Shown piece by piece: positions 32,052 through 40,269 of a DNA stretch of 56,984 nucleotides. Both the position numbers and the translations under genes were made by a program. The notes beneath the pieces are model-generated. The model saw only the letters and a list, made by a program, of their open reading frames with translations, searched no databases and was not told where the DNA came from. This stretch comes from Cohnella fermenti (GTDB taxonomy: Bacteria > Bacillota > Bacilli > Paenibacillales > Paenibacillaceae). The first letter of the stretch is position 1, and every line of letters begins with the position of its first letter. The stretch is taken from the NCBI RefSeq assembly GCF_004801405.1, contig NZ_SSOB01000056.1, forward strand, positions 1 to 56,984, written 5' to 3'.

Positions 32052-33677
32052 ATGAACGGAACCAAGAACGCATCATGGAAGAAAATAGCGGCGAGCACGA
32101 TGGCTCTGACACTGTCGGCTGCTGCGCTATTGTCGGCTTGCTCCGGCAACAACACCGCGAACAATACCGGGAACAACAGCTCCTCTTCGGCTCCGGCCTC
32201 GAACGCTGCGACAAGCTCGGCATCCTCGTCGGCGGCCGCGCCGGCAAGGGAAGTCACGGTCATGAGAAGCGATACCGTCATTCAGCCATGGCTGGCGGAT
32301 TCGCCGGCGCTGCAGGAGATCATGAAGAACACGAATACGAAGATCACTACGCAAGCCGTGCCGGAGAGCGACTACGACGCGAAGAAGAACACCTTGATTG
32401 CGACCAACAATCTTCCGGACGTCCTGTTCGTCAAGAAGGCGGATATCATTACGTACGCCAATACGGGCGTATTCCTGAATCTGACTCCTTACCTTGACGA
32501 GTACGCGCCGAACCTGAAGAAGCGGATGGAGTCCGACCCCGAAGTGAACAAGCTGAAGGTGGACGGGGACCTGTACGGCTTCCCCATCATGGCGAACAAG
32601 GAGAACGCCGCCAACGTCGGCAACTTCCCGATGATCCGCACGGATGTTCTGGAAGAGCTGAATCTGGCCGCGCCGACAACCTTCGATGAGCTGTACGAGG
32701 TGCTCAAGGCGTTTAAGCAGGCGTACCCGGATTCGTATCCGTGGTCGTTCCGCAACGGCTCCGAGTACAACCTGAAGTTCCTCGCCTACGCTTTCGGCGG
32801 CGGCTTCCCGATCTACTACGAGCCGAAGGAAGACAAGTTCGTCTACGGCGTCTCGAGCGACGGCTTCAAGGAAGCGGTCACCTTCCTGAACAAGCTGTAC
32901 AAGGAGAAGCTGCTCGATCCGAACTTCGCGGCTCTGACGGTTCAACAGTGGCAGCAGAATCTCAGCTCGGGCAAGTCGCTGTTCTTCTACGACAACTATA
33001 CGTTCGCGACCAACTTCAACGCGGCGCTGCAGGAGACCGATCCGGACGCGAAGTTCGACATGCTTCCCGTCCTGGCGGATGCGAACGGGAACAAGCGCAA
33101 CTACATGGACAATCCGTCGAGCTTCAATTCCTACGTGATCAGCAGCAAGGTTCAGAATCCGGAAGAGATCATCAAGATGTTCGATTGGATGTACAGCGAC
33201 GAAGGCTTGAAGAGCACCAACTTCGGCGTGAGCGGCGAGCACTACACCGAAGACAACGGCACCATCACGATTGCCCAGAGCCTGCTTGATCAGTTCAAGG
33301 ATAAGCAGGACCCGTATCGCGCGATGCAATCCTTCCTGGGCACGGGACTGCTCTCGTTCGCCGTCATGACGGACGATACGCCGATGTTCGCCAGCTCCCC
33401 CGAGCAGCTCAAGGTGTGGTCGGACGCCGTCAAGAGTCAGAAGGAAGCGGGCATCGTCGTCGAGAAGCCGCTGGACCCTCCGTTCACGGAAGAAGAGCGC
33501 GATCAGTTGAAGCAGCTTAATTCCAAGGTCGGCACGCTCGTGACCCAGAACGTGGATAAGTTCATTATGGGCAACCGGCCGCTGAGCGAGCTGGATCAAT
33601 TCGCGCAGGAGCTTGCAAGCAGCGGAGCGGCGGACATCGAGAAGATCTATAACGACGCATGGGCTCGCATGAAGTAG
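32052..33677 (+). CDS. Extracellular solute-binding lipoprotein of the sugar importer
   Basis: 541 residues. A lipoprotein signal peptide ends in the lipobox ALLSAC with Cys30, followed by an N/S/A-rich tether. The mature protein is a large family-1-type binding protein (LPDVLFVKKADIITYANTGV; PSSFNSYVISSKVQNPEEII) of the LipO/YtcQ class that usually binds oligosaccharides. ATG at 32052 follows a GGGGGATT site. It completes the importer with the two upstream permeases. The ligand is not deducible, but the downstream nag genes point to an N-acetylated amino sugar or sialoside. Confidence 0.92.
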   Translation: MNGTKNASWKKIAASTMALTLSAAALLSACSGNNTANNTGNNSSSSAPASNAATSSASSSAAAPAREVTVMRSDTVIQPWLADSPALQEIMKNTNTKITTQAVPESDYDAKKNTLIATNNLPDVLFVKKADIITYANTGVFLNLTPYLDEYAPNLKKRMESDPEVNKLKVDGDLYGFPIMANKENAANVGNFPMIRTDVLEELNLAAPTTFDELYEVLKAFKQAYPDSYPWSFRNGSEYNLKFLAYAFGGGFPIYYEPKEDKFVYGVSSDGFKEAVTFLNKLYKEKLLDPNFAALTVQQWQQNLSSGKSLFFYDNYTFATNFNAALQETDPDAKFDMLPVLADANGNKRNYMDNPSSFNSYVISSKVQNPEEIIKMFDWMYSDEGLKSTNFGVSGEHYTEDNGTITIAQSLLDQFKDKQDPYRAMQSFLGTGLLSFAVMTDDTPMFASSPEQLKVWSDAVKSQKEAGIVVEKPLDPPFTEEERDQLKQLNSKVGTLVTQNVDKFIMGNRPLSELDQFAQELASSGAADIEKIYNDAWARMK

Positions 33678-33700
33678 AGGCAGCGGAGAGAGCTGTTCGG

Positions 33701-33850
33701 ACGAATAAAGCAGCGAAGAACGATTGTGCAGCGAATGAAGCAGCGAAGAACGTTGTGAAGACGAATGAAGCAGCGAAGAACGTTGTGCAGACGAATGAAG
33801 TAACGAAGAACGTTGTGAAGACGAATGAAGTAACGAAGAGCGAAGAATAC
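33701..33850 (+). repeat. Five tandem 30-base units between binding-protein and sialidase-like genes
   Basis: There are five consecutive 30-base units based on ACGAATGAAGCAGCGAAGAA plus CGTTGTGAAG. The inner units differ from each other at few positions and the outer ones are more diverged. The array starts 23 bases after the lipoprotein stop. An open frame (33659-33859) crosses it and would give a K/N/E/A/V repeat peptide, but has no ribosome binding site. Confidence 0.9.
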
Positions 33851-33931
33851 GACGAATAAGCGGCCGCGCATTCGCGGCGATCCCGCGGGTGTGCGGTTCT
33901 CGGCTGAGGAACGGACACGGGAGGAATGGAC

Positions 33932-35020
33932 TTGAAGCATGTAACGATATACAGGGAGCCGGGCCGCTATGCGGCCTGGCCGGCGAATTACGGAATCTGG
34001 TCCTGGGGCGACGAGATCGTGGTCGGGTTTACTTCCGGTTACCATCTGACGGAAGGCGGCTTCCATGCGCGGGACCGTTCCCGTCCCTTCACGACGATGC
34101 AGGCTCGCAGCCTGGACGGAGGATTGACCTGGCAGTCGGAAGCGATGCCGCTGCGCACGCCCGGCAACCGCGGCTTGTCGACCGGAGAGCATCGCGACGG
34201 CGATTCCGATGCTGCGGAAGAGGAGAACGCGCCCGTTCCCTATCCGGGAGAGGTGCGCTTCGACGATCCGAACTTCGCGCTGCTATTCGCCCGAGGGGAC
34301 ATCACCGGCGAATCCAAGTCTTGGTTCTATACGTCGACGGATCGCTGCCATTCCTGGCAAGGCCCTTATATTCTCCCTGCGATGGGGCTGACGGGGATCG
34401 CGGCAAGAACGGATTATCAGGTGTATGGCCCGTCCGAATGCATGCTGTTCCTGACCGCTCCGACGGCCTTGGGAACGGAGACGGGCAGCCGGGTGTTCAA
34501 CGCTCGCACGACGGATGGAGGCAAGAGCTTCGAATTCGTCTCCTGGATCGGGCCGGAGGCGCCGAACGGCTTCTTGATCATGCCGGCCAGCGTACGTCTT
34601 CCGGACGGCGGCTTGCTTGCCGCCATTCGCGGACGGGAGGAGAAGAAGGAGGGCCGGCTTGTCAATTGGATCGACCTGTACGGGTCGTCGGATGACGGCA
34701 GGACATGGCAATTCGTAAGCTGCCCCGTCCCGGATACCGGCAACGGAGGCAATCCTCCGACCCTGACGCGGTTGCCGGACGGAAGGCTCTGCATCACCTA
34801 CGGGTACCGCAACCCCAAGTACGGCATCCGCGCGAAGCTGAGCGGAGATAACGGCCTTACGTGGGGAGACGAGATTATTCTGCGCGAGGACGCGGGAAGC
34901 CATGACATCGGCTACACCCGAACCGTGCTGCGCCCGGACGGCACGTTGGTTGTCGTCTACTATTACAACGACGAGATGGGCGGCTCGTGTTATATCGGAG
35001 CGACGTTATGGAAGCCGTGA
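33932..35020 (+). CDS. Sialidase-like (BNR/Asp-box) protein, cytoplasmic
   Basis: About 362 residues. Five Asp-box motifs (S-x-D-x-G-x-T-W type) are visible: SLDGGLTW, STDRCHSW, TTDGGKSF, SSDDGRTW and SGDNGLTW, the mark of six-bladed sialidase-type propellers. There is no signal peptide or lipobox, so it should act in the cytoplasm, unlike secreted sialidases. TTG at 33932 is about 7 bases after GGGAGGA and is preferred; ATG at 33926 is too close to that site. It lies just before an aldolase of the sialate-lyase family. It may hydrolyse or rearrange imported glycosides; the catalytic triad cannot be verified by eye. Confidence 0.75.
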   Translation: MKHVTIYREPGRYAAWPANYGIWSWGDEIVVGFTSGYHLTEGGFHARDRSRPFTTMQARSLDGGLTWQSEAMPLRTPGNRGLSTGEHRDGDSDAAEEENAPVPYPGEVRFDDPNFALLFARGDITGESKSWFYTSTDRCHSWQGPYILPAMGLTGIAARTDYQVYGPSECMLFLTAPTALGTETGSRVFNARTTDGGKSFEFVSWIGPEAPNGFLIMPASVRLPDGGLLAAIRGREEKKEGRLVNWIDLYGSSDDGRTWQFVSCPVPDTGNGGNPPTLTRLPDGRLCITYGYRNPKYGIRAKLSGDNGLTWGDEIILREDAGSHDIGYTRTVLRPDGTLVVVYYYNDEMGGSCYIGATLWKP

Positions 35021-35037
35021 GAGGGGGCGGGGAAGAG

Positions 35038-35961
35038 ATGAAGGCTGTCGTGCCTCAAGGCGTATGGCCCACGATGATCACGCCCTTCCGCGACAATCTG
35101 GAGATTGATTACGGAGCGCTTGCGGCGCTGATCGAATGGTATAAGGCGGCCAAGGTTGACGGTCTGTTCGCCGTGTGCCAATCGAGCGAGATGTTCTTCC
35201 TCTCGCTGGAAGAGAGAGTGCTGCTGGCGAGCTTCGTCGTGAGCCAAGCGAACGGAGAGCTGCCGGTCATCGCCTCGGGACACGTCTCCGAACGGCTGGA
35301 GGATCAGATCGCGGAGATCGAAGCGATCTCGGCGACCGGGATCGACGTCTTCGTCCTGCTGACCAATCGATTGGCGAAGGCGGAAGAGAGCGACGAGGTA
35401 TGGAGGAGCAACGCGGAGCGAATTCTGGCCGCCTTCCCGGACCAACAATTCGGGTTGTACGAGTGTCCGTATCCGTACAAGCGGCTGCTCTCGACCTCTC
35501 TGCTGGAGTGGTGCGCCTCCACGGGGCGATTCCTGTTCATCAAGGATACCTGCTGCAATGTCGGCATTCTGGAGGAGCGGCTTCGGGCGCTCAAGGGCAC
35601 ACCGCTGCAGCTGTTCAATGCCAATTCGGCGACGCTGCTCGATTCGCTGCGGCTCGGAGCAGCCGGCTTCAGCGGAGTGATGGCGAACTTCCACCCCGAC
35701 CTCTACGTGTGGCTGACCCGCAACTGGCAGGTGCAGGGCGAACGGGCGGAACGGCTGCAGGCTTTTCTCGGGACGGCTTCGCTTATCGAACTGCAGATGT
35801 ACCCGATCAACGCGAAGCACAGCTTGCAGCTCGAAGGCTTGCCGCTGAAGCTGTTCAGCCGCACGAAGGATTATACGGCCTTCGATCCGCATGCCCGCTT
35901 GATCGTCAGTCAGCTTGGGGATACGGCTGCCCAGTATCGCGGGAGCTTGCTCGATGAGTAG
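35038..35961 (+). CDS. N-acetylneuraminate lyase/dihydrodipicolinate synthase family aldolase
   Basis: 307 residues, (beta/alpha)8 class I aldolase. The Schiff-base lysine is Lys169 (FLFIKDTC) and the catalytic tyrosine is Tyr141 (GLYECPYPYKR), both at the expected positions. The carboxylate-binding G-S/T-T-G-E motif is altered to CQSSE (SLEERVLLASF follows as usual), so the substrate may differ from plain Neu5Ac, for example a modified or anhydro sialic acid or another 2-keto-3-deoxy sugar acid. ATG at 35038 lies 17 bases after the sialidase-like gene. With nagA and nagB downstream it would feed an N-acetylhexosamine pathway. Confidence 0.82.
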   Translation: MKAVVPQGVWPTMITPFRDNLEIDYGALAALIEWYKAAKVDGLFAVCQSSEMFFLSLEERVLLASFVVSQANGELPVIASGHVSERLEDQIAEIEAISATGIDVFVLLTNRLAKAEESDEVWRSNAERILAAFPDQQFGLYECPYPYKRLLSTSLLEWCASTGRFLFIKDTCCNVGILEERLRALKGTPLQLFNANSATLLDSLRLGAAGFSGVMANFHPDLYVWLTRNWQVQGERAERLQAFLGTASLIELQMYPINAKHSLQLEGLPLKLFSRTKDYTAFDPHARLIVSQLGDTAAQYRGSLLDE

Positions 35962-37303
35962 CGACGGGGCGGTTCTGCGGCTGCTGAAGGCGGAGGAGAT
36001 GGAGGATGCGGTCCGCCTGGCGGATTCGATCTTCCGGCAAGGAGACAAGGTGTCGATGGGCCGCTCCCTGCCCAAGGTGTTCTCCAAGAGCCTGCGGCAA
36101 TCGATCGGCTGCTTCGTCGAAGGGCGGCTCGTCTCGTTCGCGGGGATGGTTCCTTCCCGTATCCGGATCGGGGCGGCCACGGTGAACGTATATTCATACG
36201 GAGCGGTGTGCACGCATCCCGACTTCCGCGGCCAAGGCCACGCAGGGAGGATTCTTCAATTCGCGAAGGAGCACGCCGGGCGGTCGGGAGCTTCCCTGCT
36301 GCTCGTCTCGGGGGATCGCTCCTTGTATATGGAGGCGGGCTGCAGCCGCTTCGGGCGTGTTGCTCGCTACAGGCTTGTTCCGGGGCAATCGCCGGTTCGC
36401 GCTCCGGAGACGGAATCGGGAACGGCATCCGGGTCAGAGCCGGAGAACGCGCCGCCATCCGGCGCGGAGGCGAATTCGTCGCTGCGCTGCCGTCCGGCCG
36501 ACGAGACCGATTGGTTCCGCTTGCACGAGGTCGCTTCCGCGCAGCCGGTCGGCTTCGAGCGAAGCCTCTGGGATCTGGCGGAGCTGCTTCGCGCCGAAGC
36601 GGTCGCTTCCATCCGGCAGCTTCGTCACCGCATCTGGCTGGCGGAGCGGGACGGCGTGCCCGTCGCTTATTGCGTCGCGGCTGTGAAGGAGGCGCGGGAA
36701 GAGGAAGCGCGGGGCGAGACGGAAGCGAAGGGCGAGACGGAATCGAGGGATAAGACGGAAGCGCGGGGCGAGACGGAACCAAGGGATAAGACGGAAGAGG
36801 CGGACAAGGCGAGCAAAACGTCAGAGGCCGGAGAACGCGCGGGCTTGGTCGTCGATTGGGCGGGCGAACCGGCGGCCGTCGTCTCTCTGCTCGATCGCAT
36901 GGGCGGCGGTCTGGGGCTTGAGTCGCTCGAGATAACGATCGGCCGGCACGAGTGCGAGCTTGCGGAGCTCCTGCGACCGGTTCTCGAGGAGAGCGGCTGC
37001 AACCAGGGAACGCTCCTCATCGTCGACGAGCTTCGGCTGTTCCGACAGCTCGCTCCTTATTGGGCAGCTGCCGGTTATCGGGAGGAGGACATTCCGAAGC
37101 TGGCGGAGGCCGACGCCGGCAAGGTGTCGATCGTCTTCGGAGACGGAGAGCCGCCGTTGACGCTTCGCAGAGAAGAGCTCGCAGGCTGGCTGTTCGGGGC
37201 AGGGGACTCGAGCCCACTACAGGAGGATTCGCGGGAAACTGCGAGAGGTTGCCGAGGGCTTCCGATCCCGCTGCCTTACACCAAAGGGTTGAATTTTGTC
37301 TAG
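35954..37303 (+). CDS. Two-domain GNAT-family protein with repeat-expanded linker
   Basis: 449 residues. The N-terminal half is a GNAT domain (VNVYSYGAVCTHPDFRGQGH gives the acetyl-CoA loop R-G-Q-G-H-A). The second half (~175-420) looks like a further, degenerate GNAT-like domain interrupted at ~250-290 by an E/T/K/R/G/D repeat. ATG at 35954 overlaps the aldolase gene by eight bases. Such tandem GNAT proteins appear in sugar-catabolic clusters, where they may acetylate the amino sugar or a protein; the substrate is unknown. C-terminal ~30 residues look unstructured. Confidence 0.7.
   Translation: MSSDGAVLRLLKAEEMEDAVRLADSIFRQGDKVSMGRSLPKVFSKSLRQSIGCFVEGRLVSFAGMVPSRIRIGAATVNVYSYGAVCTHPDFRGQGHAGRILQFAKEHAGRSGASLLLVSGDRSLYMEAGCSRFGRVARYRLVPGQSPVRAPETESGTASGSEPENAPPSGAEANSSLRCRPADETDWFRLHEVASAQPVGFERSLWDLAELLRAEAVASIRQLRHRIWLAERDGVPVAYCVAAVKEAREEEARGETEAKGETESRDKTEARGETEPRDKTEEADKASKTSEAGERAGLVVDWAGEPAAVVSLLDRMGGGLGLESLEITIGRHECELAELLRPVLEESGCNQGTLLIVDELRLFRQLAPYWAAAGYREEDIPKLAEADAGKVSIVFGDGEPPLTLRREELAGWLFGAGDSSPLQEDSRETARGCRGLPIPLPYTKGLNFV
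36704..36811 (+). repeat. Six in-frame 18-base units in the GNAT gene
   Basis: Units such as GAAGCGCGGGGCGAGACG repeat six times and encode EARGET, EAKGET, ESRDKT, EARGET, EPRDKT and EEADKA. Units 1 and 4 are identical. The array sits inside the second domain and would form a charged disordered loop. Confidence 0.9.
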
Positions 37304-37351
37304 CCGCGTCTTGATGGACCGGATGGATTGGATAGGGAAGGGAGCACGGAA

Positions 37352-38377
37352 ATGAACAGGAAGTTCGGCATTCTGGGATGCGAGCACGGCCATATTGCGA
37401 TATTTATCGAAGAGATGCTCGCCATAGGCCACGAATGCGTCGGGCTCTATGAGCCTGGCAACGAGAAGCTGGCCGCTTCCATCGCCGGCAAATATCGAAT
37501 TCCCGTTCTCGACGATAGTGCCCGGTTATTGGAGCCGGATGTCGAGATCATCGGGAGCTCTTCCATCAACAACGAGAAAATCGATGTCATCGAGCTATGC
37601 GAATCCCATGGCAAACACATTATGGTCGACAAGCCCGCCGTGACGAATCGAAGCGGCTTGGAGCGGCTTCAGGCTGTCGTTCGCAGAGGGAACGTGCAAG
37701 TCGGGATGCTGCTTACCGAGCGGTTCCACCCGGCGATTCATACGTTGAAGAAGCTTATCGAGAGAGGAGAGCTTGGCCGATTGGTCACGATCGGCATGCG
37801 CAAGCCGCATCGGCTTGGGGCCGCGAACCGGCCGTCATGGTTTTTCTCGCGGGAACAGAGCGGGGGCATTCTCGTCGATCTGCTCGTTCACGACTTCGAT
37901 CTGCTGCGCTGGCTGACCGGTGCGGAGATCGCGGAGACGAACGGATATATGGGCAAGCACATTCTGCCCGAGCATCCGGAGTTCTACGACGAGGTGAGCC
38001 TGCAGGTTCGAATGACGAAGGGGGTGGGCGCGCAGCTATATGCGGATTGGCATACTCCGGGCAGGAGCTGGACGTGGGGAGACGGCCGGATCTTCGCGAC
38101 GGGAACGGAGGGCTTCGCCGAGCTGCGGCTGTCGGGCGACCCTCTGGTCGGGCTGGAGCCGATCGTTGTGAGCGCTTCGTTCGAGAAGGAGACGGCAAGA
38201 ATCGCGGCGCTGGCGCCGGAATGGTCGATCAGCGAGGACTTCCTGCGCCGCATCGATGGACGGCCGTCGATTATCGGTCATTCCGATATCGTGGCCGCGT
38301 CGCTGGCCTGCGTCATGGCCGATGAGCAAGTTCGCATCGTGCGTGCGGAGCCGGGAGGCGGCAACAATGAACAGTAG
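37352..38377 (+). CDS. Gfo/Idh/MocA-family oxidoreductase, atypical nucleotide loop
   Basis: 341 residues. The C-terminal half is a clear Gfo/Idh/MocA domain (GGILVDLLVHDFDLLRWLTG, with the Asp/His pair); the E-K-P motif is VDKPAV. The N-terminal nucleotide loop is GILGCEHGHIA rather than G-x-G-x-x-G, which suggests altered cofactor handling. These NAD(P)-dependent enzymes oxidise or epimerise sugars, and one member (NanOx) interconverts 2,7-anhydro-Neu5Ac and Neu5Ac. ATG at 37352 follows GGGAAGGGAG. The next oxidoreductase gene overlaps its end by 11 bases. Confidence 0.85.
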   Translation: MNRKFGILGCEHGHIAIFIEEMLAIGHECVGLYEPGNEKLAASIAGKYRIPVLDDSARLLEPDVEIIGSSSINNEKIDVIELCESHGKHIMVDKPAVTNRSGLERLQAVVRRGNVQVGMLLTERFHPAIHTLKKLIERGELGRLVTIGMRKPHRLGAANRPSWFFSREQSGGILVDLLVHDFDLLRWLTGAEIAETNGYMGKHILPEHPEFYDEVSLQVRMTKGVGAQLYADWHTPGRSWTWGDGRIFATGTEGFAELRLSGDPLVGLEPIVVSASFEKETARIAALAPEWSISEDFLRRIDGRPSIIGHSDIVAASLACVMADEQVRIVRAEPGGGNNEQ

Positions 38378-39368
38378 AAAAATCAACTTCGCGGTCGTCG
38401 GCTGCGGAGCGATATCGGAAGCCCACCTGGCGGGCATTGCGAGCATCGACGAAGCGGTGCTTGCAGCGGTATGCGACCTGAACGAGGAACGCGCCCGGCA
38501 GAAGTCGGATAGGTATGGCGGAACCGTTTATACGAATTACGAGGACTTGCTGCGGTACAGTGACATCGATGTCGTCTGCCTGTGCACGCCGAGCGGGCTG
38601 CATCCGGAACAGACGATTCTGGCAGCCCAGGCGGGCAAGCATGTGATCTGCGAGAAGCCGATTGCCCTGCAACTGGACGATGTCGACCGAATGATCGATG
38701 CTTGCCGCCGAAGCGGGGTTAAGCTGTCGACTGTTTTTCCCCGCAGAATGTCTCCCACTTCCCGATACGTGAAGGCTCTCTTGGAGGAGGGCAGGCTCGG
38801 CAAGCTCAGCTTGTGCTCGGGGCATGTGAAGTTCTATCGCGGCCAGGCGTATTACGACAGCGCCGGTTGGCGAGGAACCTGGGAGATGGACGGCGGCGGG
38901 GCGATGATGAACCAAGGAATCCATACGGTGGACTTGCTGCAGTGGCTTGCCGGCCCCGTTCAGTCGCTGTCCGGCTACGCGCGCAATGTGCTTCGGAGCA
39001 TCGAGGTTGAGGACACCGCCGTCGCCGCACTGCAGTTCCGCAGCGGAGCGCTTGGCATCCTTGAAGCGACGACGACGGCGTACAAGCAGCCGGATCATCA
39101 GATTGTCATCCAAGGGGATCGGGGAACGGTTGTGCTGGAGGGCGACGCCATTCGCAAGCTGGAGATCATGGGCGAGGACGTGCAGCTCCCCGAATTCGAG
39201 GCTTTCGAGGTCATACCGGACGGGCACCGCTTGTTGATTCGGGATATGGCGCTTGCCGTTCTGGAAGACCGGGAACCGCTGATCGACGGAGAGGCGGGCC
39301 GCCATGCGCTCGAGATCATTCTCGGTACGTATCGGTCGGAACGTACCCGTCAGGAGGTTGCGCTGTGA
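38367..39368 (+). CDS. Gfo/Idh/MocA-family oxidoreductase
   Basis: 333 residues with a canonical Rossmann start (INFAVVGCGAISEAHLAGI), the catalytic EKP motif (HVICEKPIALQLDD) and the substrate-domain block GGGAMMNQGIHTVDLLQWLA, where Asn replaces the usual Asp before the conserved His. It starts with ATG at 38367 inside the end of the previous gene. The pair is diverged from each other, so they probably catalyse different steps or form a two-enzyme oxidation-reduction relay on the imported sugar. Confidence 0.88.
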   Translation: MNSRKINFAVVGCGAISEAHLAGIASIDEAVLAAVCDLNEERARQKSDRYGGTVYTNYEDLLRYSDIDVVCLCTPSGLHPEQTILAAQAGKHVICEKPIALQLDDVDRMIDACRRSGVKLSTVFPRRMSPTSRYVKALLEEGRLGKLSLCSGHVKFYRGQAYYDSAGWRGTWEMDGGGAMMNQGIHTVDLLQWLAGPVQSLSGYARNVLRSIEVEDTAVAALQFRSGALGILEATTTAYKQPDHQIVIQGDRGTVVLEGDAIRKLEIMGEDVQLPEFEAFEVIPDGHRLLIRDMALAVLEDREPLIDGEAGRHALEIILGTYRSERTRQEVAL

Positions 39369-39417
39369 CGTTGGACGGGGCGGCCAAGAAAGGACGACCA
39401 AGAAAGGGGGCGGATCG

Positions 39418-40269
39418 ATGAACCGGGATGTCATCAAGGAGCAGACGGTCGACCGGCTTCAGGTGCGGGTGTTCCGCACCCGGCAGGAGATGGGCGAGAA
39501 TGCGGGGGAGGATGCGGCGAATCGGATGCGGGAGCTGCTGCGGATCAAGCCGACGATTCGCATGGTGTTCGCGGCGGCGCCTTCGCAGCATGAATTCCTG
39601 CAAGTTCTCGCGGACAGCGAAGGAATCGATTGGTCGCGGGTGGAGGTTTTCCACATGGATGAGTACTTGGGTCTTCCCGAGCATTCGACGGAGCGCTTCG
39701 GGCACTTCCTGACGAAACATCTGTTCGAGAAGGTGCGCCCCGGCAAGGTGCATCTGATCGACGGCTCCGCATCCTCCGTTCGTGAGGAGTGCGAGAGATA
39801 TGCGGGCTTGTTATCGGCAGCGGAGATCGATATCGTCTGCCTTGGCATCGGCGAGAACGGGCATCTGGCCTTTAATGATCCGCCGGCCGACTTCGACGAG
39901 TCCGCGCTCATCAAGCGGGTGGAGCTTGACGAGGCTTGCCGCCGCCAGCAGGTGAACGACGGCTGCTTCCCGAGTCTGGACGAGGTGCCCACCCATGCGC
40001 TGAGCCTGACGATTCCGGCGCTGATGAGCGGAGCCAGTCTGCTGTGCATCGTTCCGGGACCGAGGAAGCGGGCCGCGGTGGCCCGGACCTTAACCGGCGA
40101 GATCGCGGAGGATTGCCCGGCGACGGCGCTGCGGCGTCATCCGAGCTGTATCCTCTATGTTGACGAGGATTCGTATGGCGTTGGCGATGGCAATGGCGAG
40201 TACACTAATGGTGACGGCGAGGATTCGTATGGCGTTGGCGAGGAGCAGTCGCATGGCGTCATCGAGTAG
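39418..40269 (+). CDS. nagB: Glucosamine-6-phosphate deaminase
   Basis: 283 residues. It converts glucosamine-6-phosphate to fructose-6-phosphate and ammonia in the cytoplasm. Motifs: VFHMDEYLGLPEHSTERFGH (active-site Asp), CLGIGENGHLAFNDPPADFD (catalytic His) and SLTIPALMSGASLLCIVPGP. The body ends near residue 248; a 30-residue G/D/E/Y/V tail generated by a sequence duplication follows and makes it longer than usual. ATG at 39418 follows AAAGGGGGCGG. It overlaps nagA by 17 bases. Confidence 0.95.
   Translation: MNRDVIKEQTVDRLQVRVFRTRQEMGENAGEDAANRMRELLRIKPTIRMVFAAAPSQHEFLQVLADSEGIDWSRVEVFHMDEYLGLPEHSTERFGHFLTKHLFEKVRPGKVHLIDGSASSVREECERYAGLLSAAEIDIVCLGIGENGHLAFNDPPADFDESALIKRVELDEACRRQQVNDGCFPSLDEVPTHALSLTIPALMSGASLLCIVPGPRKRAAVARTLTGEIAEDCPATALRRHPSCILYVDEDSYGVGDGNGEYTNGDGEDSYGVGEEQSHGVIE
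40164..40241 (+). repeat. Direct repeat at the nagB 3' end
   Basis: A 24-base sequence beginning CGAGGATTCGTATGGCG occurs at 40164-40187 and again at 40218-40241, 54 bases (18 codons) apart. Related GGCGATGGC-type motifs lie between. The second copy ends next to the ribosome binding site of nagA. Confidence 0.88.

Noticed and set aside
33701..33850. CRISPR array
   Set aside because: Units are contiguous 30-base tandem copies with no unique spacers, no dyad in the repeat and no cas genes nearby.
33659..33859. 66-residue Lys/Asn/Val repeat peptide over the 30-base array
   Set aside because: It overlaps the end of the lipoprotein gene, has no ribosome binding site, and the frame is open simply because the unit length is a multiple of three without stops.
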